Of a stretch of DNA of 62,000 bases, positions 43,418 to 56,990 are shown piece by piece; position 1 is the stretch's first letter; every line of letters starts with the position of its first letter. Source of the DNA: Zygnema cylindricum (lineage: Eukaryota > Streptophyta > Zygnematophyceae > Zygnematales > Zygnemataceae). The notes below the pieces were generated by a model. The model saw only the letters and a program-made list of their open reading frames with translations, ran no database searches and had not been told where the DNA came from. The translations under genes and the position numbers were made by a program. Where the stretch lies: positions 35,001 to 97,000 of the forward strand of contig JBBHKE010001846.1 of NCBI GenBank assembly GCA_037447655.1, in the 5' to 3' direction.

Positions 43418-45580
43418 CTCCGGTAGGAGGTGTGCCCTGTGAGGTGTGGAATCTCCTCTTGCAGAGGAAGTACCCGTGCGTAGAAATGTGGTAGGAGGAA
43501 GGGTATTCCTTGATGATTCTCTTGGTGCAGAGGATATCCGTGGGCCTGTCTGTCCGACTGAAGTAGAAGGGGCCCACTCCCCTATATCAACCCCTCTATA
43601 TTCACTGGAGTATCGCTCGTCCCGGAGAACTGTTGCTGGGGACAAGATGTGAATCCGAGGTCCGTTTGCAGGTGGATATTGGGGTAGGGATGGAGAAGAA
43701 GATGGAGATGAAGGCCGGTTCTAGGGAAAAGGTGTCTGTCTCCTGAACGGGGTCGGTTTCCGAGGCCTTCTTCTAGAGGTTTCAGGGGGAGGAGTTCTAG
43801 AACTAGAGGATGGGGAACCCCGTTGAGGAGGGGAGTATACGTCGTACTTATAGGGTAAATTCAGCGGACCTGGGGACCCACGGTCGGCTTCAGTAAGAGA
43901 AACAAAAAGAGATGGAGAGGAGATGGGATTGTCCCGAGGTTTTGCTGCCGGAGCCTCGGAGTGGGAAGTAGGAGGAGGAGGAGGGAAAGGAGGAGGATCA
44001 CGGGACAGTCTGGGTGGAGGAGAAGGAGGTGTAGACGGTCTCAAGGGGATGTGAATTCTTTCGTCCGGTCGTAACTCCACTAAGGCCTCAACAGCTTCAA
44101 AAACCTCCACCGAAACAAAAGAAGGCTCTTCCCGCGGAGCCGCTTCGAGTTCAGACGGTAAATCTGCACCCAAACCCCCAATATTAGGTCTTGTGTCTAC
44201 CCCCTCTTCTCGCTGAAGAGGAGGTTCCTGACCAATCTCCGAAGGAGGAGCCTGGGGTGGAGCTTCGGGCGGGGTTTCCGCTACTGGTGTTGGAGGGATC
44301 CGCCCACTGAGGATCCCACTGGACCTCCGCCTAGCTTCCCGGATGAGATTCTATTCCTGCTCCCACAACTTCCTCCGTTCTTCCTCCAACGCTTCCCAAT
44401 CTACTGTAACGGGTCCAGTCCCCGCCGTAGCCGAGCCCTGAGATTTTAAAATTTCCACTAGTTCCTTAGCCCTTTCCACTACTCCGGTCAGATCAGCTAT
44501 CCCTGCTCCTAAAATTTTTGGATCTGTAGGCCTGGCTCGAAACAATCCCTCGGACAACTCTTCTGGTTCGGTTTCCGGAACCTCTGGGTCAGTGGGTTTG
44601 GGTCGCCAGAACCCTCCATCAGGGCGGACCCGGGGTGCCGGAGGGGTAGATCTCTCGGTGGAGACTGGCACTGGCGTTGGGGAAGGTTCTTCCTTGGGAA
44701 TAGGTGCAAATCTACCCTTGCTATCCCTGTGGTCAAACTTCTTCCCCCTCCCCGGCTCTGGAACCCCGCTATCGCTGCCACCTGCTCTCCTACGAGACCT
44801 CGAAGCTGGGCGCCCCCGGGACGGTCGGCTTGCTGCAGTGTCTTGGGAAGAAGATGGAGGAGGGCGAGAAGGAGGAGCCCTCCTGGGCCGTTCCCGCAAG
44901 GACTGGGAGGAACCACTCTCTGAAGAGCTACTTAGAATCTCCACTACCCCTCCCACTGGTTTAACCACCCGAGGTCGATCCGACCGAGACACTCTTTGCA
45001 CCAACTCCTGCTTAACCTTCAGTTCATGAAGATCATGAAGAGCAAGGAGTTCCTTTCGACCAGGGCGGCTGGGATCCGTCAAAACCGCAGGGTCAATCTG
45101 AATTTCGGCCCTGGGAATCTTTGATCTGGTGTGAAGCCCGACCTCCGGAAGGGGACCCAAAAGGGGCTCCCGCTGAGCTTGCCTCTTTGGCCTGGCCCGG
45201 GGTAACACTCGGTTTCTTTCTTGAGCCTGTGCTCTGGACTCCTTTCTTTCCTCGGCAAAGGTTCTGGAGGCCTCCGCCAAGGAGGGAAAATGTTCAGGAG
45301 TGAGGCTAGGAGGAGATGGGGGCGAAGTTTATGGTTCGGGTGGTTTTGGAGGAGTTTCAACCCTAACAGGCTTAAGCATCATCCCTTGGAGAAACCGCTC
45401 TATGTTGGCAGGCGAGGTGAAGGGGACGGATTCTTCGGGAACCTGTGACTCTTCTTCTGATACCACCGCTTCTCGATTCGCCCGTTCTTCCGGCCTAACA
45501 CCAGAGAGATTCTTATCTTGAGCTTCACCTCCCCCCATGATGACGAAGGTCTCGAAAGTGGAATTAACAACAGAAAACAA
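43418..45580 (-). pseudogene. family Q2 long disordered ORF (antisense)
   Basis: Read from about 45540 (MGGGEAQDKNLSGVRPEERA) leftwards one frame runs about 720 codons with only three stops (near 45335, 44354, 43722). Composition is Pro, Ser, Arg and Glu rich. Segments: VETPPKPPEP, LTPEHFPSLAEASRTFAEER, DPSRPGRKELLALHDLHELK, VEILSSSSESGSSQSLRERP, GFWRPKPTDPEVPETEPEEL, IADLTGVVERAKELVEILKS, VDWEALEEERRKLWEQE, and a Pro-rich C-terminus. GC content is higher than in the surroundings. I recognise no domain. Conservation of motif order with Q1 argues it was a translated element protein rather than chance. Confidence 0.6.
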
Positions 45581-46910
45581 TACTCGCTTCCGCCAAGAGA
45601 GCTTCTAAAGTCAAAAAGATCCTATCCCCTCTAATCCGAAGGAGACAGGGTGGGCTTTTCAGTACTGTGCTTATTCAACAGGAAGTTTATAACATTCGTT
45701 CCCTCAAAACCCATTGTTTCGATGCCAGGAAATTGCAGTTTTACCCCGGGAAGTCCCAGCCAAAGCAAAAGAGACCAAAAGTGAAGACACAAATGCACTA
45801 CCTCGTGGACATATAAAAATAAATAGGAATGGTTGTTTCAGATTTAACAATATCACCTTGACCACAGAAATAAAATATAAGATGGAAGATATAAAAGATG
45901 GCGAAGCAAGCTTAACATACCCGGCAATTTACGATGACAATGGGAGAAAGGCGAAATCTCTCCTGATGGCAGTGTAAATAGGTATGGTACTCCTTCAACC
46001 CTCGGTGTCCGCAGCTCAGAACCGACTAGACTCTTCTCAGTTTCAAGCAGCGAAAAATCCAAAAATCACCCAAAAGGACGGTAGTGCCAACCACCAGCCC
46101 GAACTATGATTCCCAAAATGGACAAATCCAAAACAGAGATGGCAATAGAGTCAAACAACACAAAGATTCTCCAAAAGAAGGTTTGTTGGAATTTTTGAGG
46201 GTTTTCACAGGAGACAGTTCTGAAAAGGAACCTGTCTCCTTCGGCCCCAAGCGCCTTATACATCAAAGTTTGTCCAAAATCAGGTCCAAAAGTCAAACCT
46301 ACGCTATTAGCCAATGAGCGACCAGCAACGGCAATCAAACCGAAATAAGACAAAATAATGTGTACTACTCTTGGGGCAAAAAGTTGGACCTCTGACCACG
46401 GCTAGATCCGCGGCCGGAAGTTATTATTTCTTCCACAGTTTTTAAGACAAAGTACTAAAAAGACACGGAAGTGCCAAGCTTTGACTTAATGTAATTAATT
46501 AACCACTGGTCAGCTGAATTTGAACTGAATTGCTACAGACAGCTAACAGCAAAATCTAGATTACAGTCCGGAAGTCTACGTGGCAATCCACAATGTACCC
46601 TCCACTAGGGCTGGTGTAAGCTAGTACTATGTGACGGAACTACGATCTTTCAGACGGTAGAACTTTGTCGTCCAGCCTCCGTTAGGCACGAAACAAAGTG
46701 CGTCTTGTTCAGTAGAGGAAATTCTTCATTCCTTTTGGCAGGTTGTGCGGGCTTCTCCGAAATGTGAGAATAGTACGGGTCGGAAGGGTACGGAAATCCT
46801 TGGTAATATAGAAGTGTGCCTGAAAAGCACTCGAGCTTGACATATTTAAATGGGTATTGGGCGGCTTGCTTGAAAGTGAATTTTAGGCGGTACAGCTAAC
46901 TCAAGTGAGC
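45581..46910. other. non-coding region between Q2 and a Gag-like ORF
   Basis: Contains TGTTGGAATTTTTGAGGG (46184) and two related blocks with ggagacag...cctgtctcctt (near 45645 in part, 46210-46245), which can pair as an inverted repeat. No convincing coding sequence. It could be an LTR or UTR of the Q family; no second copy is available to delimit it. Confidence 0.4.
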
Positions 46911-47488
46911 CTAAATGAATTTCTTAGATTGGGCATGAAACTGTCGGACAAATTTCTGGGCAACCTCCGCATCCGAAATTAAATCGGGAAGGGCTTCCCG
47001 CAAGGTTTGAATACGAGCTCGTAAAGCAGGTGATGTTTCACCAGGCTTACGCTCGTAATTCATAAGCTCTGTAACTTTGTCCGAATTCTGCATTCGGTTG
47101 AATACTCCATTCGGTATTCTTCCTGCAAAAGATCGAACATGACTGAGAGTTGGTCACGTAGTGGAATAGTCATTCGCGGCCTAGCCGGAACTGCAGCCCG
47201 GGATGCCACGGCGTATTGCCGAGGGACCTTAGGAATGGCGGCCATTAGCTCGCCACCTATGGCGTCTAATACTGCAAGGACTGCAGCGTGGTAGGGAATT
47301 TCTACTAGGCCGATGACTTGCGGAATTCCGACAAAGGGAGGGGAGTACTCTGTCATTGCAAGAATACTGTCATACTTCCGGGTATAAAGGGTAAGGGGCG
47401 AACCCCGAAGGTAACGGCCGAGGAGGGAGGGGGCGACTTGACGGTCAAACCTATCTTGATAGTGGAATGCTAATCCTCGCATTTCCAT
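46911..47488 (-). pseudogene. Gag-like ORF (unknown family), one frameshift
   Basis: Minus strand: MEMRGLAFHYQDRFDRQVAP ... PLRDQLSVMFDLLQEEYRME, then a frame change near 47095 and MQNSDKVTELMNYERKPGET, SPALRARIQTLREALPDLIS, DAEVAQKFVRQFHAQ, ending in a stop near 46911. The second half resembles the helical retrotransposon Gag pattern (Y-x-R-K-P-G-E followed by R-I-x-x-L and V-x-x-F). It lies upstream of and on the same strand as Q2, but whether they form one element is unproven. Confidence 0.5.
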
Positions 47489-48423
47489 AAAACATGCGGA
47501 AATTTGAGAAGGACATAGTGTCTTTCATTCATGAAAAACAAAAATGAAGCCGAACACCTCCTTCCGATGTGGAAGCCATGTCCACTAATGGAATAGGTGA
47601 GGCTAATATTGGATGTGAGGTTGGTGGAAATGAGAAAGACAACGAATCAAAATTCGCCCGTTCAAGGGAATCATGGTCAGACTCTTCCTCAAAGGGTGTG
47701 GAAGAGACTGATGATAAAGAAGGGACTAAAGTGAGAGACGATCGGACTAACAGAGAAATATGAACTGAGATAACCGGGGAAGGATGATCGAAAAGACCAT
47801 GTAAGTTTGATGGTTATGATTCCGTGGGCCTAAAATAGGCCGACGATCAAGTAGTTCCAAAAGGATAATAAAGATTATCACAATCAGTGGGCATAAGAAA
47901 GACAAAACCGAATGACGACCCATTAGCTGATACGTCCTATCCTAGATGCTTCAAATGCCAAGCCACACCACACACGTATCCAATCAACCACACAGTCTCT
48001 AACAGGGCCTCGATGGCAAGATCTATCAAAAAGTCGTATTACCAAAACATTATACCATGCAAACAAGTGGGAAAGGCTGGAGGGCCAGATCTATAAAGGC
48101 ATAAAAATTGCTATCTAAACACCCACAGGTGCAGATCTACAGCAACACAAACAAAAGACAATTATCTAAGGCTTCCAACGGCCAGATATAAACAATAGAA
48201 TCCACACAAAAAGAAAAACAGCTATCGAAGGCTTCGAACAACCAAATCTAAACAATAGAATCCACTCCAATAAATCTTCTCCATGCAGTCACAGGAAGCG
48301 CAAGGCTACTCACGACCAGATTACAAGTAAAGAAAGTGGGGGAATGGAGGTGCTCAATACAATTAGGTTTAATGAGACCCAATCCACGCACGAATCCTCT
48401 AAAGGGTCAACCATCTATTTTAA
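47489..48423. other. unassigned segment with weak internal repetition
   Basis: Bases 47880-48300 contain repeated blocks of the type ggccagat.taaacaatagaatccac and gaaggcttc.aac. No gene recognised. Confidence 0.4.
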
Positions 48424-48793
48424 TGTAGAAATTAAAGGTTCTTTTAGTATTTTCTAGGTTTTGTAAAAGATAAAATGCAGAAAAAAAGAAGAGGCAGTCT
48501 GCCTCTAACTCCTCTCTCCAGCTCCCACACTTATCACAGTCATTGAAAGTTGGAGAGGGAGCTAGAGCCATGGTTGCCTATGCTATCCAAGGGGAGACAC
48601 ACAGTAGATTGGTAGATTTACCAAAATGGTATTTGACGGACCCAGTATTTGAACCTTACCTGCCGTCCGTCAAAGCCGCCTGTAGCTTTATCAAATGAGT
48701 ATAAGACCAAGGTTACATGATATAGGGTTTGATAGCTATATAAATATTTACACGTAGATTATTTCATTTAACATGATATTAGGACATAGATAC

Positions 48794-51700
48794 TGTTGTT
48801 CTTTGGTCTAAAATAGACCGCAGAAGCAACCCAAACTATCATGCAAGAAGCTAAGCAAAAATAGGTCGACGAACAATCATATGAAATGCATCCTCCATAT
48901 GCGTACACAGACGCAACAAACAACATCTAGGGTTTCATGGAATAATCAACATAAATAAACCCTATGACATCATCTAAGATTTGATGGAATAATCGACATA
49001 AACAAACCCTAGGACAAATGCATAAACAATGCATATCAAACATATATAAAACAACATAAATAAATAATAAAGACAAATGCATTTCACATAAACAAAAGTA
49101 TAATCAAAGTATAATTAAATAATCATTATATCATTCAAAGTGCATGACCTAATCGACAACCCTAAAAGTCTACATCTTCGGTCCCCACTTTACTAACCAG
49201 CATTGATTATTTATTCTAATGAAGCTCAAATCTATATATACACTTGTGAGCTGTTAACAAATCACTAAGTGTCAAAATAACCAACGTAAATTACGTAACT
49301 GTCATTAAATCAAACTAATCGTAAGCGTACACCTGAAAGTCAAGCAATCGTAAGCGTACACTTGTCTGCAAATACGACACATAAATTAAAGTGTCGATAT
49401 CCTCATTAATCACGTAAAATATAACTATTTTAATCAACACTAAATCATTAATTCAAATAAGACAAAACATTGATGCTTCAAATATTTACACCGACGCATC
49501 CAAAAATCCGCGTCATAAGTGACAACTTGCTTAGTCACTTGTCGATAAGTCCACGTAGTGAACCGACATCGCATATGTACGGTCCACTAGATAATGTGTC
49601 ATAAAAAACAATGTGGTCCCTTAAAAATATCGGCGGACGTCGTCCGCCCTCCACGTGTACCTCGAACAACTTGCCGAAATCAATTCGTACGATCCAAATC
49701 CTGTCCGTACCGAAATCACGTACTTCGTCATAAATGCGCCTTGTCGCATTTAAGGTACACGTCATTTTCGATAAATGCATGTCGCAATAAGCGACAACTT
49801 AAAGTACACCTGTCAAATACGACGCTCCGTACCGGCGGCGTCCCATGTAATAAATTTCATCTGTCGCATTATGTTTCGTACGTGCGACGTACCATTTTAT
49901 CTTCGTCGATTATCACACGTCGGATTGCTTCGCGATCCGCCGTCCATTTCCTCTCACATTTCGCGCCACTCAATTACTCCATTAATTTTATGTGTACATT
50001 TAATTCCCCAATCCATAAATCCTTTCGAACCTCCACAATATATCGCGTAAATGCGTACGCACGAAACATCGCGTACGCACGAAACGATGTGTTCGCACGA
50101 AACTAACTTTTCAAAAACAACACTCCCCCGAAAATTTAGTTTCGTGCATCCATGATGCCACGTCATCATCTGTCACACTTCATGGAACTACGTGATCAGC
50201 TGTCATCAATGTCACCTTCAGCTGCCTCCTCCATTTGAATCCGCCAAATGCCTCCGCCAGAATTTTCCCACTTGTTCCACCATCGCTTCCGCTTCCTCCA
50301 CATACCATCCAGATTTCATAATATATATATTTTTCATTTTCCGATTACAACAAAATAATTCCTTCCAATATCTAAATCCGGATCTACATTCCCAAAATTC
50401 TATGACAAATCAACTAAAAATTAAAGCCAAAAGATCACACTAATAATATATCCCCGCTCAAATAATTCCTACCTCATTATAACAAATCTAGATTTCAATA
50501 ATGATTTTTTTCTTTTCTTTTCATAAACTATCAAATCCCAAAATTTCCCATAAAAATTCATATAACAAATAGTATTTTCCCAAAAATTCTAATAATGTCA
50601 CATTTCCCAAAAATTTCCAACAACTCAAAATCTACATTACAAATCCAATTTTTCAACAATCATCGATCCACAAAATTTGGATCTCTCCACCATATGTCAA
50701 AACTCCACCTTCCGGATCTCTCTCCCCCAAACGTCGAATCTCCACCTTCCACATCTCTCCATCAAACGAATATGTATTTTCCAAAAATAAAATATCATTT
50801 CTCATAATTAATCATTTTCATTGAGGGTAGACATTTCGGCACTGTCACTAAGTTAACCCTTGGGGCGATGCAAGATTAAACTCGGCACATACCAACACTA
50901 TGATAAGGCCGATCTCATGGGTACACAGACACCATTACTGCAATACAACCAGCAAGGACAATATTAACCCGCTACAATGCGTGTGACAAAAACCTACATC
51001 GACTTAACCTAACATACGATAGATGGGGTGTGGGCCCATAACCTGTTGTTCTTTGGTCTAAAATAGACCGCAGAAGCAACCCAAACTATCATGCAAGAAG
51101 CTAAGCAAAAATAGGTCGACGAACAATCATATGAAATGCATCCTCCATATGCGTACACAGACGCAACAAACAACATCTAGGGTTTCATGGAATAATCAAC
51201 ATAAATAAACCCTATGACATCATCTAAGATTTGATGGAATAATCGACATAAACAAACCCTAGGACAAATGCATAAACAATGCATATCAAACATATATAAA
51301 ACAACATAAATAAATAATAAAGACAAATGCATTTCACATAAACAAAAGTATAATCAAAGTATAATTAAATAATCATTATATCATTCAAAGTGCATGACCT
51401 AATCGACAACCCTAAAAGTCTACATCTTCGGTCCCCACTTTACTAACCAGCATTGATTATTTATTCTAATGAAGCTCAAATCTATATATACACTTGTGAG
51501 CTGTTAACAAATCACTAAGTGTCAAAATAACCAACGTAAATTACGTAACTGTCATTAAATCAAACTAATCGTAAGCGTACACCTGAAAGTCAAGCAATCG
51601 TAAGCGTACACTTGTCTGCAAATACGACACATAAATTAAAGTGTCGATATCCTCATTAATCACGTAAAATATAACTATTTTAATCAACACTAAATCATTA

Positions 51701-52372
51701 ATTCAAATAAGACAAAACATTGATGCTTCAAATATTTACACCGACGCATCCAAAAATCCGCGTCATAAGTGACAACTTGCTTAGTCACTTGTCGATAAGT
51801 CCACGTAGTGAACCGACATCGCATATGTACGGTCCACTAGATAATGTGTCATAAAAAACAATGTGGTCCCTTAAAAATATCGGCGGACGTCGTCCGCCCT
51901 CCACGTGTACCTCGAACAACTTGCCGAAATCAATTCGTACGATCCAAATCCTGTCCGTACCGAAATCACGTACTTCGTCATAAATGCGCCTTGTCGCATT
52001 TAAGGTACACGTCATTTTCGATAAATGCATGTCGCAATAAGCGACAACTTAAAGTACACCTGTCAAATACGACGCTCCGTACCGGCGGCGTCCCATGTAA
52101 TAAATTTCATCTGTCGCATTATGTTTCGTACGTGCGACGTACCATTTTATCTTCGTCGATTATCACACGTCGGATTGCTTCGCGATCCGCCGTCCATTTC
52201 CTCTCACATTTCGCGCCACTCAATTACTCCATTAATTTTATGTGTACATTTAATTCCCCAATCCATAAATCCTTTCGAACCTCCACAATATATCGCGTAA
52301 ATGCGTACGCACGAAACATCGCGTACGCACGAAACGATGTGTTCGCACGAAACTAACTTTTCAAAAACAACA
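48794..52372 (-). mobile_element. W, young non-autonomous copia LTR element
   Basis: LTRs 48794-50122 and 51044-52372 (1329 bp each) looked identical at a constant offset of 2250 in every stretch compared. Target duplication GATAC is at 48789-48793 and 52373-52377. On the minus strand the primer site GGTTATGGGCCCACA follows the right LTR (51029-51043) and a polypurine tract (cgggggag) precedes the left one. The internal 921 bp encode nothing recognisable, so it depends on proteins supplied in trans. Confidence 0.92.
50123..51043 (-). other. internal non-coding region of W
   Basis: No gag or pol motif on either strand. AT-rich in the middle. The packaging signal would be expected next to the primer site at its right end. 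Confidence 0.7.
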
Positions 52373-53042
52373 GATACAGCTTGTATTGTATGGGGCACGG
52401 AACATCTCGAAATGGATACTGCGCATTTTGTTTCGAAAGCGAAACAAATATCGCGCAATTATTTATGATGGCTACGATTGAAACGTGGATTAAATCAGAC
52501 GACCGCGAATAATGCCGAGATCGCAGAATAGGATTTTTGGCGGTTTGCGGTCAACGCCACATCGATTGACACGTGGCACAATCACATTGGACTACGGTAT
52601 CGCAAGGGATTATTGGAACAGGTCCAAAAATGATATGTGTCGACTTGTTGGCCATGTCGTACAATGGCCGTACACAAAGTACACCGGCACCCGTACCTTT
52701 CTGTACAATACAGTATTATGATTGGTGCCGTACTTCAGTAGATAGAGTTTTAGAGAGAGATAAGACTTAGAAAAATTTGGTAGATACGACCCTCTCTCCC
52801 AGAGAGCTTCTGTACAAAAGCTCAACTTTGACCCTCTTTAACTTACTGCTCAGGGGAGAAAATTCAAGGATTCTTTTTGTTATCGACCCAGGAGAGTCTT
52901 GCTTTCACAACACTGAAGGTGGTAATAGTTTTTGTCTACCAAGGTGACAGTTATTCTTGCTGAAACATAAGGGATCAGGGTTATCCTAGAGGCTTTGTGT
53001 GAGCTCCCTACTATGAGGACCTATTGAGGTCTCAAAGTTGCA

Positions 53043-55050
53043 GGTTATGGGCCCACCCTCTAGGGTGCCCATCTTCAATAGAACATGCTTCATATACTGG
53101 GAAAGTATGATGACAGAAGCTCTATGTGAGAAACGGTTTTGGGGAATAGTGAGTGGACAGGTGAGGCGTCCATCCGTTCTTGGGATCCCTCTAGGGTTTA
53201 CAGGAAGCAGATTCACCAAAGATGCAGATCCATCTCCAACGGAGGAGACAAAGGAAAGGGAGGTGGTGGACAAAGGAAAGGAGAAGGAGACATTAACACC
53301 AATAGCAACCGGTTTGGCATTCATGTCACCTATTCCGAGGAACGAGTAGAATGATACCGATACCTGGGACTACAACAATATGGCGGCAAAGCACTTTATC
53401 CTCTACCATCTTACTGAAAGGCTTGCATCTCCTCATTTGCTGGTAGAGAGGGCATTTGATCTTTGGGTGGCTCTCATAGAGATGTAGCGAAGTGGTAGGA
53501 TTCAGCAACAATAGTTGGTTGATCAGAAAATATACGCATATGTATACAAGCGCGGGAAGATGTTGGATTTTTGTAATGAGCTCACAAGACATTTCATGGA
53601 GCTAGAGAGTGCTGGAGAAGTTGAAACTGAAAAGATCAAGGTTAACTGCTTGCTCATGAAGTTTCCAGATGAGTTCGAGAACATAGTCAACCGTGTGCAA
53701 GACTTACCGGACTCAAGGTGGATGTGGAATTCAGTGGTACGGATTATTGTCGTTCGGGAGAATACGATTGAGATCCGAAGGGAAGGAAAGAGTGGGCAAG
53801 CCTTGGCAGCTGTGACCGATTGGAGGAACAATGATTCTAGGAAACCGGTTGGAAATTATGGAAAGGGGGGGGGCAGAAAAAACAGACCGACTAGTTCGGA
53901 CCAAGGACTCCCAAGGGTTTGTGCCACTTTTTTAAGAAACCAGGGCACTATATGGCGGAGTGCACTAAGCTAACTGAGCTGCGGTTAAAGGAGGGGCAGA
54001 CCGGTGGAACTCCAAGAGGAAAGAAAAAGGCCCTTGTGACACAGGTACATGAGGCGGAATCCGAAGACAAGGACGATGAACTCCTATTGGATAAGGAGTT
54101 GGAAGCGAGAAACGAGGCCGAAATTCCACGAAAGCATAAATGTGCTTTCAGTGGATTGAAAGGTGAAGCAGGCTGGATTGTAGATTCAGATGCCTCCATG
54201 CACATGTGTAAGGATAAACACTTGTTCACTAAGATAAGAAAAATTCTCACCGTAGAGATAGAGTACGAGGATGGGAGGATAGTCACTATACTCTTGTAGG
54301 ATCGGTAGATCTGAAAGTGTTAGTAGAAGGGAAGACGTCCATAGTTATGTTCTCCGATGTGTTGTTTATTCCGGAGCTGAAAAAAAACCTCATCTCTACG
54401 TCTATATTAGATGATAAGGGTTTTGATACTAGCACTAGGAAAGGAGTCTTTACTGCTAGTTTTGAGGAGGAAGTTTATTTCACTGCTCAAAAAAAGTAGC
54501 CAATGGATGTTTAGGTTGATTTTAAGCCAATGGATGTTTAGGCTGATTTTAAGCAATGAAAAGAAGAAACTTTATTATGCTGGTGTTCATGATATAATGT
54601 TGTGGCATAAGAGGCTTGGGCATGTGAATCTAGATAAATTAAGGGAGATGAAAAAGATGGGAATACTAGAAGGGATTCAGTTCGGTGAGAGTGAGAATCT
54701 AAGTGATTGTAGTGGATGTGCTCAAGGTAAAGCACACAGGTTACTCTTCCCAAAAACCGCCACCTATAAGGGAGAAAATATTCTAGATTTAGTACACAGA
54801 GATATTTGGGGGCCGGCCAGAGTGCCATCACCCGGGGGGGAAAGATTTATGATTACTATCACCGATGATTGGTCTCGGTATTCCAAGGTGTATTTTTTGA
54901 AAAATAAGTCAGAGGCTCAAAAATGTTTTAAACAATATAAAGCATGGAGTGAAAAACTCCATGAAACCCCAATCAAGAGAGTAAGGAGTGACAATGGTGG
55001 AGGGTAAACCTCAAACCAGCTTGAGGATTTTCTGAGAGAAGATGGAGTGA
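53043..55050 (+). pseudogene. copia V1 gag-protease-integrase, truncated
   Basis: Primer site GGTTATGGGCCCACC (53043-53057) lies within the gag frame (VMGPPSRVPIFNRTCFIYWE). The usual start codon is ATT (attgaggtc) instead of ATG. Gag has stops near 53347, 53486 and 53512, then a long open part (MLDFCNELTRHFMELESAGE). The zinc knuckle is split by a frame change (CHFFKKPGHYMAEC, first Cys pair altered). Protease WIVDSDASMHMC has Asp for Gly in DSGA. Integrase: WHKRLGHVN, CSGCAQGKAH, HRDIWGPARVPSPGG (first Asp), RVRSDNGGG (second Asp, stop just after). Sequence is lost at about 55050, before the catalytic Glu, RT and RNase H. Confidence 0.85.
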
Positions 55051-56990
55051 AGCTCTCAAAGAAATTAATTGAAAAAAACCAATTAAAAGTATTTCAAATG
55101 TATAATTTTTAGATGTATATTAATTTTTATAATTTTTCATTCAAAGGCAAAACTGAAAACGAAATCACAACTAGAGAGAAAGTAGAATGAAAACTTATTA
55201 AAAGAAAAAACCCGGATCAAAAGGAAAAAACCGGATCAAAAATAGGTGAGAGAAAATTTAGAAATGGAAAGATAGATTTTATATTCTAATTAATGTTTAA
55301 TATATTTTGTTTGCTTTAAATTTTTGTTCTCACACCACACTGAGAAGCAAAACTACAAATGACAACTAAATTGGACTGAAAATGGAAAAGACAAAACCAA
55401 AAACCAAAACTGAAAATGAAAGATAATATTTTTTTATGTTTTTTCAACAAAAAACTGAAAATGAACTATAACAATTTTTTGATTTTTTAAACACAGGACA
55501 AGAGAGAGGAGAATGATAATTTAAGAGTACAGGAATACTAAGCCGATGGGTAGCCACTAGGCTCCACGGTCTAGGTGTATTCCTTACAGGAGTTAGTTCT
55601 AGGAATCTGAATAAATAAAAGCAGACACCAATAAATCGAGGAATCAACCAATAGCAAACTGTAAAAAAATGAAGATAACTCAATTCTGATAATTCTAATA
55701 GCAAGCCAACAGAAAGAAATAATAAGAGAAAAAATAACACGAAAGGATATACGTAAAAATAGCAAGAGGACAATAGTGGAAAGCAATGATATAAAACTGC
55801 AGAGAATCCGAGATAATTAGATTTTGACAAACTAATAAGCAATGGCAGAAAAATACCAACGGAAAACAAGCAATGGAAATTTGTAGAGAATCCGAGATAA
55901 CCGGATTCTAACAAACCACAAGCAAACTCCAACAAAGGCAACATAAATTAGACAACAACAAATCAAACCTTAATTCACATAATGCATCCAGAAGGGTCCA
56001 GAGATAGCCTGAGCAAGTCGAAAGAATCCACACTAAAAGTTGTTAAAGGGAAACCATGCGAACTCCGGTTGAAACAGAGTGAATTGAATTGTAGGGCTTA
56101 CAAGAAAAGTATAATAGGGAAAAAGAAAAGACTAAATGCTCAACAAACTAAGACAGAAAAAGCCTTGTAGAAAAATAGTGACAATTTGACTAAGGAAAAA
56201 GACAAGGGAAAAAGACAGAAAAATGTAAGTCCTCTTCAACCAATTCCTGTACTCTCAAATTGTGAGAGGAAAAACCGAACGCAATTGCTTAAGTACTAAC
56301 GAAATATCAAAAGTACTAATTCCTGACATTTGCTAACTACCTAATAGCCTGCATATATTCTAATGTAGGATTTGCGCCATAGAGGTTTCATTTGTAGTAT
56401 GAGCACGGTAAAAAACTTTGAAAAAAAATGCATATGCGCATTATTCAAAATTTCAGATTTTTTAAAATGAGTTGACCAACTTTGACTTAATTATAAAATA
56501 AAAATACAAAAAATTCATCAAAAGTACTACTACAACTTAGGGTATGTGTCCATGTATTAAAGTACCGGGTTTTTTATTAGCACGAAGGGGAGTACTCCCT
56601 ATTTTTTTCATTGCCCATCACGCGCATGTACGTAAAAAAACTGCAGTTAATCAAATTTAACTCAAAAAAAAATTTACATCAACATTGGTACTGTTTAACC
56701 AACGTTAATTATTCTATTGTCGAATATTTATAGATAGTGTAATGTAAAAATGTGTCAGTCCGTACTAAAACTGCTCATTATTTCGTACATACGTACAAAA
56801 TAAGTGTCATAGAATGGCGTCGAAAGAGAAAATTGAGTGCGTCAAACGGAAAAGTGTACTCAGATTTGATTCCAAGTAAAAAAGATTAGAGAAAATCGCG
56901 AGAACGTGCTCTCACATATTCAGGCGTCGAATATGTGAACATGGACTTTCACGGCTACCCTAAAAGCATGGGAAATTATATCGATTTCTT
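55051..56990. other. AT-rich unassigned region
   Basis: No gene recognised. An 80-bp-spaced direct repeat (agagaatccgagataa..gatt.t.acaaac) is at 55798 and 55880. The hydrophobic minus-strand frame 55944-55444 arises from A-rich plus-strand sequence and is not credible. Confidence 0.45.

Larger units (their letters stand above)
48424..53042 (+). repeat. 5' LTR of copia V1, interrupted by the W element
   Basis: TGTAGAAATTAAAGG at 48424 to AAAGTTGCA at 53042; without the nested W it is about 1.04 kb. It contains the hairpin (about 48497-48570), tRNA-like module 48632-48712 (minus strand), tatataaat near 48735, G-box near 52571, GTAC stem-loop near 52668 and CCAAT in inverse near 52720. Confidence 0.85.

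Noticed and set aside
43418-47488. Endogenous pararetrovirus
   Set aside because: No movement protein, coat zinc finger, protease or RT motif seen; disordered sequence alone is not evidence.
49594-50106. 170-codon ORF present identically at 49594-50106 and 51844-52356
   Set aside because: It is in the two identical LTRs of W, reads against the LTR direction, has no domain, and identity only reflects LTR identity.
55444-55944. 166-codon hydrophobic minus-strand ORF (membrane protein-like)
   Set aside because: A-rich plus strand produces Leu/Phe/Ser-rich antisense; no ATG-supported family and internal DNA repeats.
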